From assembly GCA_045837725.1 (NCBI GenBank), contig JBEWZL010000227.1:186001-250000 (forward strand): a stretch of DNA of 64,000 bases, in the 5' to 3' direction. Positions within the stretch are counted from its first letter, which is position 1; each line of letters begins with the position of its first letter. Source of the stretch: Vermamoeba vermiformis. Its lineage: Eukaryota > Tubulinea > Echinamoebida. Under the pieces are notes generated by a model, which was not told the DNA's origin, did no database searches, and saw nothing but the letters and a program-made list of their open reading frames with translations. A program made the translations under genes and the position numbers. Positions 20,274 through 34,935 of this stretch are shown here, in pieces.

Positions 20274-20633
20274 CTCTGGAGCAGATCCCGTCTATTAAGG
20301 TTCTAAGCGTACGCACCTCTGTGTGGCAAAAAAATTAATTGAAATGCTCACCGCTGGTAGAAAAAATTTTTTTTGATCTGCGTAACAATCATGTTACGAT
20401 TGTACGAGAATTTGTCTTTTGTTATGAGGCACCGTAAGTCGGAAGAACATTGTTACGCGGTGTACACAATTTCCAATCTTAAGGTAAGGGGGTTAATTTA
20501 AGCACTTACCAAAGTTAAAGTTATTAAGCCCATTTTTCTATTGCTAACGAACAACTTTTTGACCTGGATTCGTTTCTCATCCATAATCGGCTAAAACGTT
20601 TATATTATTATATACATTGATTTACCTTGCATT
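20274..20633. other. Intergenic, 360 bp, 3' of the phosphatase gene
   Basis: This is the 5' flank of ABC copy B and the 3' flank of the phosphatase. The minus strand has a donor-like GTAAAT just past the phosphatase stop and an acceptor near 20593, so a 3'-UTR intron is possible. No further gene is supported. Confidence 0.4.
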
Positions 20634-23548
20634 TCAAGGATTGACAATAAAATCTGTAAACACGGTGTTATCCGTATTAAGGCCGCGAACTCTCAGGTTA
20701 TCCTCGCCGACATCCACTAGAAGTACGAACCTGAAAATTCGTTAATTAGTAAATGAATCGATAACTCTTAGTACTAACGATATTGCTATATTACTAAAAT
20801 ACTTACGTGGCCTGTTGAACTTCCTCGTGGTACCACTGTAAAGTTGGAGGTCTGGATGTGACTCCCCAAGAACCGTCGCCGATATAAACTACTCCCTTAG
20901 TAGTTGAGTTGGCAACCTAATTAAATAAATATACCTTAATATATATTGATTCTATATTTTAAAAATATGAGCAAATCGGTCACTTACTTGACCCTCAAAA
21001 ATAGGCTTGGTTCGCTTGAACGCGTGATCGTGATTTTCAAGGCCTAATGTCAAACCATACCTAAATAACCTTATTAATATACTGCCACCATAGTGTTAAT
21101 ATATTGTACGTACTTTGAAAACACGGGTTCCCAAACTCCTCTGCACGAAGCTGAAGGCTCGGAGTTGAAAGATCGGGCAGAAGGATACATTGGTGCATGA
21201 TAGATCGCCTATAATAGGGGATGAGTACGCTATTCGGGTCATAATAAAATATCGCTTCAGTACTTACTGAAGTGAACTTGACTTGAGCGGGCAAATTCTC
21301 AAACTGTTGGTTGATCCAGTTCAATTGGTCGCCATGAGGAGGCTCCAAAACCCCTATACAAGTACCATTAGCCTCTATTGGCCACCGCGTATAAGTTTAA
21401 GTACTTACATGAGTCGAGTGCCATGAGCATGAAGTGACCAATTACGTGCGAATGGTAGGTCTTCAACTCAAGCGGGGACTTGCCGTTGAGCTCCTCCTAA
21501 ATAACATATCAGTATTTCACATTCGATACGACTATAATCTACGTACGTGAACAAAGTATTGACGGTAGCTGCCAACCTTAACCTCAGCTTGCTCGAAGGC
21601 ACCTACAACGTGTCAGATACAGCTGTCTGTTTGACACTTGCACGTGTCAAAATGTCATTCAAGGACTTACCAGCCTCGTGGTTACCAATGGCAGTGACCA
21701 TAGGCACAGAGTATCCAGAAGGAGTGACCATAATTCTAGTCCACATGTCAAACCACCAATCCCAGCGACTACGGATCCACATTAGTATAGTCAGCTTTTA
21801 AAATACTAATATTACTTACGGATAACACGTGACCATGCCGTTCTCGTAGGGGATGTCGCCACCAATAGCAGCAAACAACAGCTCGTTGTTGGCGGCCAAT
21901 TTGGTCATTGCTTCGACCGCGGGATTAGCACCCATATCACCTCCCGTCACGAATGTATATCCACCTCTGTTAAGCAGTAATCAGCATTCGCCCATATATT
22001 AATAGCATAACATCAACGAACCCTAAGGGAGAAGTTCTAACTTTGCGTTCTTGCGAGTACGTGCTGGCGTCATCACCGTCACCAGCAACAAAGTAGTAAG
22101 TCGTGTTCGGAGCAAGATTGTTCAAAAATCCGTAGTAAACTGCACGAGTACGCTCTGTAATGCGCGTCATGCGATAAACACTTGCGGAGACGGAGGTCGC
22201 GTAACCGGTAATGTCCTAAAAAGGAAAAAAGTGCTAATTAATTTCCATTCTTTACCGATAAACAAAGTTAATCCAAAATTAGACTTACGCTGTGTGATTG
22301 AGTGTCAAAACGAACGGTAGGATTTTTGTAAATCTGGCCCGATTGGAAATGCACGATCAATGAAGATGAAGCGTTGGTACCCAAAGTCAAATAGACAAAG
22401 CAAGGAGCAGATCCGGCTACATTTTTCAATTAATACACGTACTACTTACAATCTTTGTACGTACCGCACGGGTCTTTATAGAAAGATCTGGTGAAGGATG
22501 AAGAAAATTGGATCGGCTCAAAAGTGATGCAAACATCGCTTGTAATTCCAGCAATAAAGAATGCAACTGCGATAACGACGATAAGAGGGATGAGCTATAA
22601 TATAAAACAAAAGGTCAGCGTTGAGGAAAATACAGGTATCAACTGGAAATTTCCAAAACTTTAAATTGAATGAATAGAAGAACCGCTAACTATGACCGCC
22701 TATTAATATCACGTACCTGCTTAACAGCGCGTTTTTTTAAGCGCTTTCGAGCGGCAATGGCCTTCTCACCGAGTCCTCGTCGTTTCATTGAATGATAACG
22801 ATGAGCTTGGACGAAGAAGTTCGTGGCCCAAAAGCCCCAAAAAATCACCAAAAAGATTGTCACCAAGATGCCGGCCACGTACCAGGGGATAAAACTCCAA
22901 GTCGAGAACGAGATCAAGAACCAAGTAAAGAAAAACGCTGTTACCGCATCCGCTGCAATCATTGCACGATGGACGCTAGGTGCGCTGTACACTGGCTTAG
23001 ATCCGTTCGACTCGGAGCTAGTATCAGCAACTTGTTTGTAGCTCTAGGTAAATAAGACAATCAATAAAAAGAACGAGTAAATAATTCTCCGATATTCGAG
23101 CAGTAATCGAGCTAATTTTCGAAGTAGAAGTTGGTAAATTCGAAAATAAATGTATGTGTACACATGACGCGCAAAGTATGAGGATCCTGATTGAATAGTG
23201 ACAAAAATAGATCCTGAATTTAACGGAGATTTATGTATATGAAACCAGCTGCCTGATCGTGATGATATGATTTCTATGCTTATCATAAATACAATAAATT
23301 ACCGAAACGTTATCGGCAATTAATTTTGGTTAATCCGAAATTATTTTTCATTTATTACTTACGCTCGCACTAGCACCGTCATCAACTAATATAGGAATAT
23401 CTTCTGATTTGCGCCATTTGAATTTAATCTTTAAGCCAAGGCTGACAATGAAAAATATGAATGCTAGAGCTCCACAAAACACGTTTGCCGCAATAAAAAA
23501 CGTGGTAGGGATCGAAATAAATAAAAGGTTGTTTACGGGCTCGATCAT
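20634..23548 (-). CDS. Membrane-anchored purple acid phosphatase
   Basis: A many-exon gene, ATG at 23548 and TGA at 20634-20636. The N-terminal part has three or four hydrophobic segments (FISIPTTFFIAANVFCGALA; AVTAFFFTWFLISF; AGILVTIFLVIFWGFWATNF; LIPLIVVIAVAFFIAGI). The ectodomain has a fibronectin-like part with YYGFLNNLAPNTTYYF, typical of plant-type PAPs. The metallophosphatase motifs follow in order: GGDMG, GGDIPYENG, GNHE, IYHAPMYPS and ENHDHAFKRT. Together they supply the seven metal ligands of purple acid phosphatases; only the first Gly of GHxH is replaced. The protein should hydrolyse phosphate esters on the lumenal or outer side of a membrane. The several N-terminal membrane segments are unusual, since most PAPs are secreted. 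Confidence 0.85.
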
Positions 23549-24218
23549 AATTGGTTTGGATAGCTCGTTGTAATAAGAATTTTGGGGTCGCGATCCAACA
23601 AGTTATCCACTCTTCTCCTTCTTGTTCGCGGGAATAAATAAAAATGAAATTGAGCTCTGGTTTATCTTTGTGCTCTTTTCCTTGAATGCGGATCTGCGTT
23701 CATAAAGTTTTAAAAACTAAAACGAGCGTTCAGCAGAAAACTCCGGTTTTTTCGACGCGCGATGGCTACACAAATCAATTACTCTAGGCGCAATTAATCA
23801 CCTAACTACAGACCATTTCCTGATCCTCAAATATCCTTATCTTTACCACACGTCGGATGTGTCATTTTCGCTTTTGCGTATTTTTTGTACAAAAATAGTG
23901 AGTCACTCAGCATCACCAACGGTTAATATTAATCACTTTAAGCGCTGCTCGCTTTGGAAAGTGTTTATTGTAGTATACAATTCGACTTTTTAAACATCCG
24001 CTTGTTTTTTCGTTTTAGACGTGGTGCAGGAGTGCTCTGTATATAAGTATTATTCTCGCTACGAAGCACTCCTAAGCGACCAAATAGAACGCGGATCCAA
24101 TCCGCTCCCTCAAAATTTCTATTTTGGCCACCTGTTTCCCAACTTTGTGGTACCACGTGTTAACCGCATTCTAATAATGCACTCGGTGCTCTTTCTCTGC
24201 ATGTTCATAATTGTGCGC
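23549..24218. other. Intergenic, 670 bp
   Basis: This is the 5' flank of the phosphatase gene and the 3' flank of the LKB1-like gene. I see no coding frame, tRNA or repeat that I can support. Confidence 0.5.
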
Positions 24219-26653
<2,435 letters not shown>

Positions 26654-27467
26654 AGTGAGTAGATTTAATCGTCAGACTGTTTGTATATGAGCCTTTGAAG
26701 GCTAGTTATATTATAATACACTAAAATAAAACATGTAAGCTCGCTACACGGGGTATTCGCTATTTAAAACTTACAAAAAGAATGGGTGTTTGTTTACAAC
26801 AAACAAAAGTGTTGGATTGAAAGCCTATCGTCACAGACGTATAACAAGCATCTTGCTTGTGTATTATTCCTTGCTTGTTTCGAAATAAACAAACGTTTAT
26901 CGTTTTCGTAGGATTTGGCTGAAAAATAAAATTTTGACGGTCAAAAATTGACCATCAATAAAAATCCACCCAAATTCAAGGCATATTTCGCGCTCTTTTG
27001 CTAATTTATTACCATGTATGGTGCAATCATACGTCATGGAAATACTGCTGGAACCATTTGGCATCGTAACTCCGTTTCTTGATTTGGGACGTCCCTTGAA
27101 GCAAAATCCACTTTTTGTAATCTTCGTGCACGAAACGAGCTGGAAGCGTAATTAATGAACCGTTCCACGAATATTTTTACGCGAGAATTGCACGAAATTA
27201 AGCGTTGGTGCATTCTTGGCTTTCGGAACACGATCTAGATTCGTCTACTTCCGACACCACTCCCCTTACTATTTATTTGAGAATTGGCTGATATGTGGGG
27301 TAGCACTTCCAGTGGCTATTAATTTTATGGACCAAATTGCTTTGAGTTCTTCAAATGTTCGATTGATTCTTTTTTCTTTGTACCCTCAACAAAGTGAACA
27401 GAGCTCCCTGATTAACACTTTGTATATTTAACGTTAGCAATGAAGGGGCCACTACGAGTTATTTAAT
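26654..27467. promoter_or_regulatory. Divergent promoter region, rich in short inverted repeats
   Basis: This 814-bp spacer separates two divergent genes. It holds a perfect 7-bp stem with a 3-base loop (GTTTGTT-TAC-AACAAAC, 26788-26804). CAAG...CTTG inversions lie near 26850, and a TTGACGGTCAA / TTGACCATCAA pair near 26935-26960. A regulatory role is inference. Confidence 0.35.
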
Positions 27468-28649
27468 ATGGGAAATTCAGGGAGTCTAGAAAAGAGACTC
27501 GAGCCAGATGCACCTTTAAAACCGAATCTTACGCCGAGAAAATCGAAGGAAATCGATAGAGACATATCATGCATAACTCCTATCAATATAAAGGACAGTA
27601 CTCTGTCGGAAGAGAAAAAGATCGTAAAAATTAGCATTATCGGAAGTATTTCTGTTGGTAAAAAGACGTTATTTTGCCAATATTTATTCGTAAGTAAAGT
27701 ATTATCATGATATATTTTGCTATTAGAGTATCGCAAAAAGGTTCCCCAAAATTATGTTCTTTGTTTTACGTTTCAATTTAACTGCAATATCTTTTATGTC
27801 ACTAAAACTGTCTTATCACAATATATACATATTAATCCGAATGTTATAAGGGTCGTTTGCCATCTTCAGCGGATAAAAAGCTGGATAACGAAAAGAAGAC
27901 GATTGACATCGATTCCAATTCCGTTATTTTGAATATTTTAGAGATGGGTAAGCTTCTAATACAACTTCTTCATAAAATGACGAATGATAGAGGCTTAATT
28001 ACGCATCGATCTGACTGCTGGTATTTTTAGGGTCAATGTGCGTAACCGAAGATCTGCTGGACCCGCTTATTTACTTCGCGGATGCGGTTATATTGATGTA
28101 CTCCGTCGATAACAAGAAGAGTTTCAACATAATACCCTTATTATTAGCTAAGATACTCAAGTACGTTTCCGAAACTTATTTTAGCTCCGGATCTAATTTT
28201 GGCCTCGTAATAATTGTTTGTGTCGTTTAGTCAAAAGAAGTCAACGAGCTTTCCTATCGCTATAGTAGCAAACAAAATCGATGTAGCCGAGCGCGAGGTA
28301 TGTCACAATATTAGCAACGTTAATAGCGCCGTTTTTAATCGATGCCGCTTTTTTAGATCTCACAAAAACAAGGTTCTGGCTTGGCTGAAAGGTTTGATGT
28401 ATGTAACTGATCTCGTTATATCACTTTTACACGACGTGTATGCGTCCGACTGCATGCTTATCGGAGTTAGAGTAATTCGTTAACTAATCTGGTGTTTAGG
28501 TGAACTATTTTGAGATGAGTGCGAAGAATGGCCAAAATATTGAAGCACCATTCGTTTCATTAGCTACAGCGGTATTGAACGCGAGAAGGAATTCATCGGA
28601 TCTTCCCGATAAGTTAAAGAAAAACTCTTCGTCTGCATTGTTAGCTTGA
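27468..28649 (+). CDS. Degenerate Ras/Rab-like GTPase with MGxxxS N-terminus
   Basis: Five exons (27468-27689, 27851-27947, 28031-28160, 28231-28297, 28500-28649), all GT-AG and in phase, give 221 aa. The protein starts MGNSGS, a good N-myristoylation signal, followed by about 50 extra residues. The P-loop GSISVGKKTLF has Lys where the Mg-binding Ser/Thr of GK[ST] belongs. The DTAGQE switch II box is replaced (LNILEMGSMCVTEDLL), so the Asp and catalytic Gln are missing. NKxD (ANKIDVAE) and SAK (EMSAKNG) are intact. I infer a membrane-attached pseudoGTPase that may still hold guanine base contacts. No CaaX or double-Cys end is seen. Confidence 0.7.
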
Positions 28650-28829
28650 GGGACACAAAAATAGAGCTTCAATACTTGTATATTACTGCTATTAATTTGT
28701 AAATACTTTGTTCATAAAAATTTTGTGCAGACCTCGCGACTTACATCGGAGGAGATCCTCCGTTTTAGTGTGCTTTGTGTGTTGTTCAGAAGACCTCAAC
28801 AGCATAGTTAAGGAAGTTAAAGGATAATC

Positions 28830-30456
28830 ATGTTGAATAGAGTGTTCTCACGTGCTTGCCGAGCTACTGGCTCCGTGCTTCTTAAGCAAAAGGTAAATCC
28901 GGTAGTATCTGCAACACTTCTCCAAAAATTCAAAATAAATTAACGAATATTTATTTGAAAATAATACACGTGTGTCACTTCACGGCAATATAGAAAACAA
29001 GCGATAAAAATTTTATGGGGTCCAAGCTAAACTCATTTCTGGATCTGACAAATTTCTTACTCCAGCAATTCATTTTGGTCGTAATATTTGCATTTTTATA
29101 ATATTCATATTTATTACAGCCAGTATCATCACTCGCGTCATTATTTACAGGCAGAGTTCGTGGATCAGCCAAGCCTGTCAAACAAAACCATAAAATTATT
29201 AGCCCTGCTGCAACGAAGCCCCTTATTACGCGCTTCTACTGCGAGGTTAAGGTAAAAACTTACGGAGACTCTTTCGTTATTTCTATTACAATTTCAAAAA
29301 TAACTTCTTTCAGTCACGCGATCTGTGACGTTTTTGTATTTCTAAAAAGCAGTAATTAACCATAATTTTGATAGCCTACTGCCGGGGTTGACGACTACGC
29401 AGCAAAAATCAACTATTTAATCAACAGCGGGTTCGAGAAAGATGCCATGAAGAAGTACGAAGAGATGATTGAAAACAATGTCGCACCAAATTTGGAAATA
29501 TTCACCGATCTTATTGGCATGTTTGCTAAGAAAGGAGACGCCGATCAGATTAAGAAACTTATGCTCGAGATGCAAATTAACGATGTAAAGGCTACCACCA
29601 ATATCTACAACATGCAGATTGAAATGCACATTAACAGAGGTATGCTACTTAACGATATTAATAGCATCGATAAAAAATTGAAATATAATACAGGATATAA
29701 GGGTATATCTATATTTGTTACATCAGATCTGTTTCGTGTACTTTTTCGGATCTAACTTTTGGTACCTTTTTATAGGCAGCCTTCGTGAAGCCAATGAGAG
29801 CTATCAAGAAATGCGCGATCAAGGACTCGTGCCCAACACACAGACGTTCAATATTATCATCCCTATCTTCGCTGCTGCTGGTGAAGGTATGTGACATTAG
29901 CATGCTCGCAACATTTTTTAAAATCAATTTACTTACTTAATTCTAAGCCAAAGTTAAGCCAGCAAGATAATTGTTGTTGTTAACGTTTTGGTTATTTTAT
30001 TTTGAGGTTAACGGAAAAATAATCATCCCGTATCTCCTAACGAATTTTTATTTTAAAATACGAGTTGTCGTACAAGTTCATCACTCGTAAAAGGAAATAC
30101 TAATAGTGTTGTCATTAGATATCAAGGCGATGGAATTATTCGAACAAATGCGACAATTAGGCGTGAAGCCCAACGCCACTACTTACAACGCACTGATCAA
30201 CATGTTTTTGAAGCTAGAAGAAGTCGACGAGGCCTTTGCATTGTTGGAAAAGATGCGAAAAGAAGACAATTTGCATCCGAATATGGCGTCATATTATATC
30301 TTCATTAAGAACTTGGTCGGCCGAAATGAAATTGAAAAGGCGCGTGAGTTATTTGACGAGATGAAGCAACAGCCCGGATGCGATCCGTTTTCAGTGAAAC
30401 GAATTGACGCGATGATTGCCAAAGCTGTTTCATCATCACAACAGGAGCAAAAATAA
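28830..30456 (+). CDS. Pentatricopeptide repeat (PPR) protein, mitochondrial
   Basis: Several exons from ATG at 28830. The N-terminus (MLNRVFSRACRATGSVLL, then SLASLFTGRVRGSAK) is basic and hydroxylated with no acidic residues, like a mitochondrial presequence. About six PPR motifs of 35 residues follow, for example GFEKDAMKKYEEMIENNVAPN, FTDLIGMFAKKGDADQIKKLM, YNALINMFLKLEEVDEAFAL and YYIFIKNLVGRNEIEKAREL. PPR proteins bind organellar RNA one base per repeat and help its processing, stability or translation. No catalytic domain is attached. The C-terminus is a plain tail ending SSSQQEQK. Confidence 0.85.
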
Positions 30457-30594
30457 AAGTAGATATTCCTAATTCTTTATTGGAATCAGTCACGTGATTT
30501 TCCTTAAAAGGTAAGCCTGGTACAAAGAAAATTTTTCTCGTCTTGTTTTTTTTAAAATTAGCACAAACGTATTCGAGACAGCAACACTAACAAG

Positions 30595-30816
30595 ATGAGT
30601 TTGCCTTTTCCTTTCCCTTTCACGCCCTCTATCGGCATGTTGAATACTTTGGACGGCTCTATTATTCCTTTGGGTCCTTTCCCTGCCACATCCACTAGCA
30701 ACCCTGCTCCGGCGACTACTACTACGACTACTATTGCTAGCCCCGACCCTGAACCTTATTATTCTTCTTCAGGCGCTACTGGTAACCAAGGCTATGAAGG
30801 CAGTTTGTGGGATTAA
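30595..30816 (+). CDS. Small Pro/Thr-rich protein, unknown
   Basis: A single-exon frame of 73 aa from a true ATG, MSLPFPFPFTPSIGM and on to a run of six Thr and an acidic, aromatic C-terminus (PEPYYSSS...GSLWD). No known domain was recognised and no signal peptide is clear. It sits between the PPR gene and a large F-box gene on the same strand, with its own ATG after an adenine-rich leader. It may be a real small gene or a spurious frame. Confidence 0.4.
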   Translation: MSLPFPFPFTPSIGMLNTLDGSIIPLGPFPATSTSNPAPATTTTTTIASPDPEPYYSSSGATGNQGYEGSLWD

Positions 30817-31337
30817 AGTTAATTTTCGAAGATCTTCGCGTGTTTCGAAGACAATAGTTATGGCTACTGTTGGTAGAAGTGTAGACTATGAAAATAAATG
30901 ACGCAGTAATTAGACTAATTATACGTAGCGTAATTATTGAGTAAGTAGTAGTTCAAGGAGGATTGCCGAAAAGCTGCTCGAGATAATTATCGATTATTGT
31001 TAATTTCAGCTTGTGCGTAGCGACATATATCTTAAGATATTATATATAATGGATGCACAAGTTGAGATAGTTACTGGCATTGGAATTCAGAACTTGAAAT
31101 TTGTTTATCCACCGTTGCTGATAAACGATCTGCACCTTTAAAGAAACTGGATTGGTAACGTATTGAGGTCAACATTGTTCCTCCACTACGTCACTAGGTG
31201 CTATTGTGAGTCATTAGACCCGTCATCGGTTTTGGTCTTGTTTGGTGACGAGGCGGGCAAAAAAAATTGGCACAGTGGTAGAATCTTTTGCCAGCAAGCA
31301 TCACACCACAAAGGTGAAAAACAATAAGCGCGACTAT
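30817..31337. other. Intergenic, 521 bp upstream of the F-box gene
   Basis: A/T-rich flank with a TATA-like stretch near 31040 (TTAAGATATTATATATAATG). The last 100 bases are open in frame with the next gene but lack an ATG, so I leave them as 5' leader. No other feature was seen. Confidence 0.4.
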
Positions 31338-33589
31338 ATGGAGAGCTCATTGTACTTCATCGATTTGCCCTCAGAGCTGATTTTTCAGATCGTATCTGGC
31401 TTTGAGTTTGATATTCGACACGTCATCAAACTTAGAGCGATCAATCGCGCTCATTACAAAGCATTCGATGTAGAAAATATTCTACAATTATATAAGCGTT
31501 ATCCTCAGCCAAAGGTTGTAGAATTGCAAAAAGGAAAGACTTTTTAGTAAGTGTAAAAATGTTAATTTCAATGCTATTTTATTTAAATTAATTTTAAAAA
31601 AATAATAGCACGCCGTATCATCGTGGTATGAACGAGATTCTCCTCGCATTAGTCAGACAGCTCGCGAAAACAATGACATGGCCACAAATCCGGAATAGTA
31701 CGTCGTTATTCTGCCTTTTTAGGATTAAAATTACTCTAATCGAATAAATATATCTAAATTAAATTATTGGTAATCATCAATTCAAATTTGTAAGGTACAT
31801 CCGAACTTGATCCGGAAATGGTTCCGACTTTTCTTTACTAACCGATTTATATTTATAGAAGTGGCAGAGTACGGAACTTATACGGGCGCTTATGACATAA
31901 GGATAGTTGCTACGTTAACAGCGATCAGATCCAAAAACAAGAACTATTTAACAGAGTTATTGGTGGATGCGCAGTTCGAAGCCGACATTAAAAAGAATTA
32001 TAGATTGAAGGCACTATATAACTGCGTTATGGAGCCTAATGACGAAGAATACACCAAGTTTATGTTCGCACATCCGATCATGGCAAAACACCTTGCTGAA
32101 GTAAGACTCAGTAGCAAATATCTTAGCGGGCTCATTGAGGATTATGTTATTGCCATAAAAGGCAAGCCTATCAAAATGGAAATTATTGCGCAGATTATTA
32201 TGTTATTCAAGCCTGAAGAACTAGCCAGCAATTATAATTGGATCCACGTCGTCACACACGCAAAGTTCGATATGAATATTATTAATGGAATAATGGCATA
32301 TTTATCACCGCCTATTCAGATCATTTACAAGGCACAAATCAAAAAATGTCCGGATTGCCTCTACAGCGCACTTTGTTCAAATTCTTTTGCAAGCTTATTA
32401 TCATTCTGGGAATACGGAGAATTGCCTACATCACAAGCATATTATATTAATGATGCTATAAGTCCTAATGGCTTAGAATGGCTGACAGAAAATATTCGAG
32501 TGGATTCGCAAGGCTATCGTCAAGGCTTAGAATTCCTGACTGGCGATACAGAAACGGAGAAACGAGTATTAATGCAAAGTTTATTACATGCTATTGATAA
32601 GAAGAAGAACGTCATATTCATCAATAACGACCATCTCGAGATTTTCAAAAAGTTAGCGGATCTTGGTCTCAAATTGCCTTTGTGCAGTGTATCTTGGCGC
32701 AAAATTATTGTAGACTCATGTTTATGCATGAGAGACCTATCGAAGATAATTGAAGTCGTTTGGTTGAAATTTCCGGATGTGATCCGAGAATTGCTACCCA
32801 GGATCTTAGTTTGGAGCATGGATATGCCTTATTTAGAATCAGTCGCCAACGAAATAATACAACGAAGTCCTAGCTCAATATTGAACGACTTAAAAGGCAA
32901 CCACTCTGGCTACACTCTGTTGCACGGATTCGCTAATAGCCTGAAAATGGTTACTAACACTCCGGGGCAAGTACTGAAAGTGATAGACTACCTTACAATA
33001 GGCCATGGTATGTTTATTATACTCAATTTATCATATTTTAACTATTCTATTGGCTGATTTAATTTTTTTTTAAGGCATCGATTTGAATACCTTGGACAAG
33101 CAAGGAAGAGCATTTTATGATTATTTCAATGATATTTGGCATCATAATGTGCCTATGGAGAATATCCTATTGTTCGAAGGACTATTAGATCGTGGTCTTC
33201 AATTCCGCTTGCATTCTGGACGGTGGATCTCGCCGTACTGGTTCAATCCTACCTTTCAACTAAATCCGCAAGCAAGGTGCATATCTATGGCTGTTAGAGT
33301 ACGGCCAAAGAAGTATCGTTGCATCGCTACAATTTCCTACGAATTTTTTGAAGGCGAGATCGCGGATTTAAAACTCGAAGCGAACGTTTTTTGGCATCCG
33401 CTTAAAATTCCAGACACAGAGCCTAGATATGTTAATATGGAAGTAATGCCTGGCGAGTATTGTTACCGTTGGATCATTAACTTTCAACCATTTGTTGATC
33501 CGAACTTGCCAATCGTTTTCTCCAAAGAAGGAGCGCAATACAATATTTTGATAGTACCAGAGAATGCAGAGGATAGTATGACATTATAA
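31338..33589 (+). CDS. Large F-box protein, unknown repeats
   Basis: Four exons (31338-31546, 31609-31697, 31859-33007, 33075-33589), in phase, give about 653 aa. The first in-frame ATG gives MESSLYFIDLPSELIFQIV, a good F-box (LPSELIFQIVSGFEFD...). The rest is helical with no repeat family I recognise. The C-terminal 120 residues look beta-rich (RWISPYWFNP, EANVFWHPLKIP, CYRWIINFQPF). The build resembles ankyrin-like or F-box families expanded in amoebae. An SCF adaptor role is inferred only from the F-box. Confidence 0.7.
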
Positions 33590-33679
33590 AAACACTCTTT
33601 TGTCTTAACGGATCTCAGATTTCGAAAATAAATTTCCGGATAAAGCATTACTTAAAGATTTTGCGTATTGGCCATGTCT

Positions 33680-33710
33680 ATCTAGTACTACTACTAGTAG
33701 TGGGTAGTAT
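33680..33710. repeat. Short palindrome between convergent genes
   Basis: ACTACTAGTAGT and flanking TACTAC/GTAGTA units form a small inverted repeat in the 197-bp gap between two convergent genes. It could fold in both transcripts' 3' ends. Confidence 0.35.
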
Positions 33711-33786
33711 TATATAAATAGTATAGTCTATGATCCATCCGAGTGATTATCTAGTGCCGAAAATTTTATTCGTTTCTCGTTACAAG

Positions 33787-34935
33787 CTACAACAGACCAA
33801 TAGGACACTTTGATTGGATTATTGAAGGGCCAGATTCGTTATATTCAGCTTTTGTGATCCAGTCAGCGAGATTCAAAGTCGTTGACAGCATCGATGCTCC
33901 AGTGAACGAGAGATCTCGCCGCAAATTCGGGTGAGGACCTGATTCGATCCTAATATGATCACTATACTCTGGTGCTAGTACTTTGAGCTCTTTGATCAGT
34001 CGTGCATCGAGTCCGCGTGTCAAAGAGTTACCACCGGACAGCACGATGTTGTTGAATAGTTCGCTCTGAATACTTGCATCACATTTCTTGATTGAACTGT
34101 AAATCATATGATGAATGCCGTCCTTTTCAATTCCGTACATTTCTGGCTTGAACAGAATTTCATTTTGAGTGAAAAGTTCGTGGTGAAATTGCCACACGGT
34201 GCCACTCGGATCTTCATAACTTGCTGCAACTTCATTCTCGGGCTTCTGCATTTCAGCATCGTAGTCTAGTGCGATATATCCGATCTTTTCGCGCATGTCT
34301 GCCACAATTTCTTGTTCAGCAGAAGTCGAGAACGAGCCCGGATACTTTGTTTCGATGTACTTTACAAGGCTGGTGCTAAGATCCTGAGCACCGATATCAA
34401 GTGTATTTAGTGTATTTATCAAGCCCTTGCCGTCCTTGACGACCATGCAGTACGTTGTCTGTCCGCCCATGCACAGTGCCACTCCAGTAGTGCGTCCAAC
34501 TGCCCTGATGGATGCGACACACGGATTCGCAAAGAAAAGTGCAGGCACGTTGAAATGTTCGAACATGATTTGTGCAGTCTTCTCGCGAGTATTTTTGGGT
34601 GTTAGTGGGTGCTCTAAGATCATCAGCGGATGTTCTTCAGGATCGCATCTGAGTTCGAAGTAAAATGAATGGTGCCAGATCTTCTGAATAAAATGCCAAT
34701 CTGCTATAAGTCCTCGATGAATAGGATATTCAATCACTAATACTCCGCATTTTGATAGCGCTTCGACGCCAACATAGCAGTCTCTTTGTCCCATCCCAAC
34801 CAAAATACCCGGATAAATATATCTTGGGTGTCCGACTAATGATAAGCACTCGGCATTAGGCTTATTATCACCTCCAAATCCAAGTTTTACTAATTGGGAG
34901 CCCAGGTCAAAGATGATTGGCCGAGGTTCGTCCAT
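33787..34935 (-). CDS. Divergent actin-like protein 2, catalytic residues lost
   Basis: Single exon, 382 aa, ATG at 34935. It is closer to actin than the copy at 6007-7158: FDLGSQLVKLGFGGD, MGQRDCYVGVEALSK, YPIHRGLIADW, KIWHHSFYFELR, EEHPLMILEHPLTPK, SGGNSLTRG and a final YNESGPSIIQSKC. The Gln137 position is Pro (actin AIQAV, here ANPCV). The LDSGDG loop reads LCMGGQTT, so Asp154 is Cys. ATP hydrolysis in the actin manner is therefore unlikely. The segment VALCMGGQTTYCMVVKDGKG is shared in form with the first copy, which marks one lineage of actin-like paralogs. Function is unknown. Confidence 0.85.
   Translation of the reverse strand: MDEPRPIIFDLGSQLVKLGFGGDNKPNAECLSLVGHPRYIYPGILVGMGQRDCYVGVEALSKCGVLVIEYPIHRGLIADWHFIQKIWHHSFYFELRCDPEEHPLMILEHPLTPKNTREKTAQIMFEHFNVPALFFANPCVASIRAVGRTTGVALCMGGQTTYCMVVKDGKGLINTLNTLDIGAQDLSTSLVKYIETKYPGSFSTSAEQEIVADMREKIGYIALDYDAEMQKPENEVAASYEDPSGTVWQFHHELFTQNEILFKPEMYGIEKDGIHHMIYSSIKKCDASIQSELFNNIVLSGGNSLTRGLDARLIKELKVLAPEYSDHIRIESGPHPNLRRDLSFTGASMLSTTLNLADWITKAEYNESGPSIIQSKCPIGLL

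Noticed and set aside
24080-24110. Possible tRNA (GCGGATCCAATCCGC)
   Set aside because: Only a short inverted repeat; no A and B boxes or cloverleaf could be drawn.
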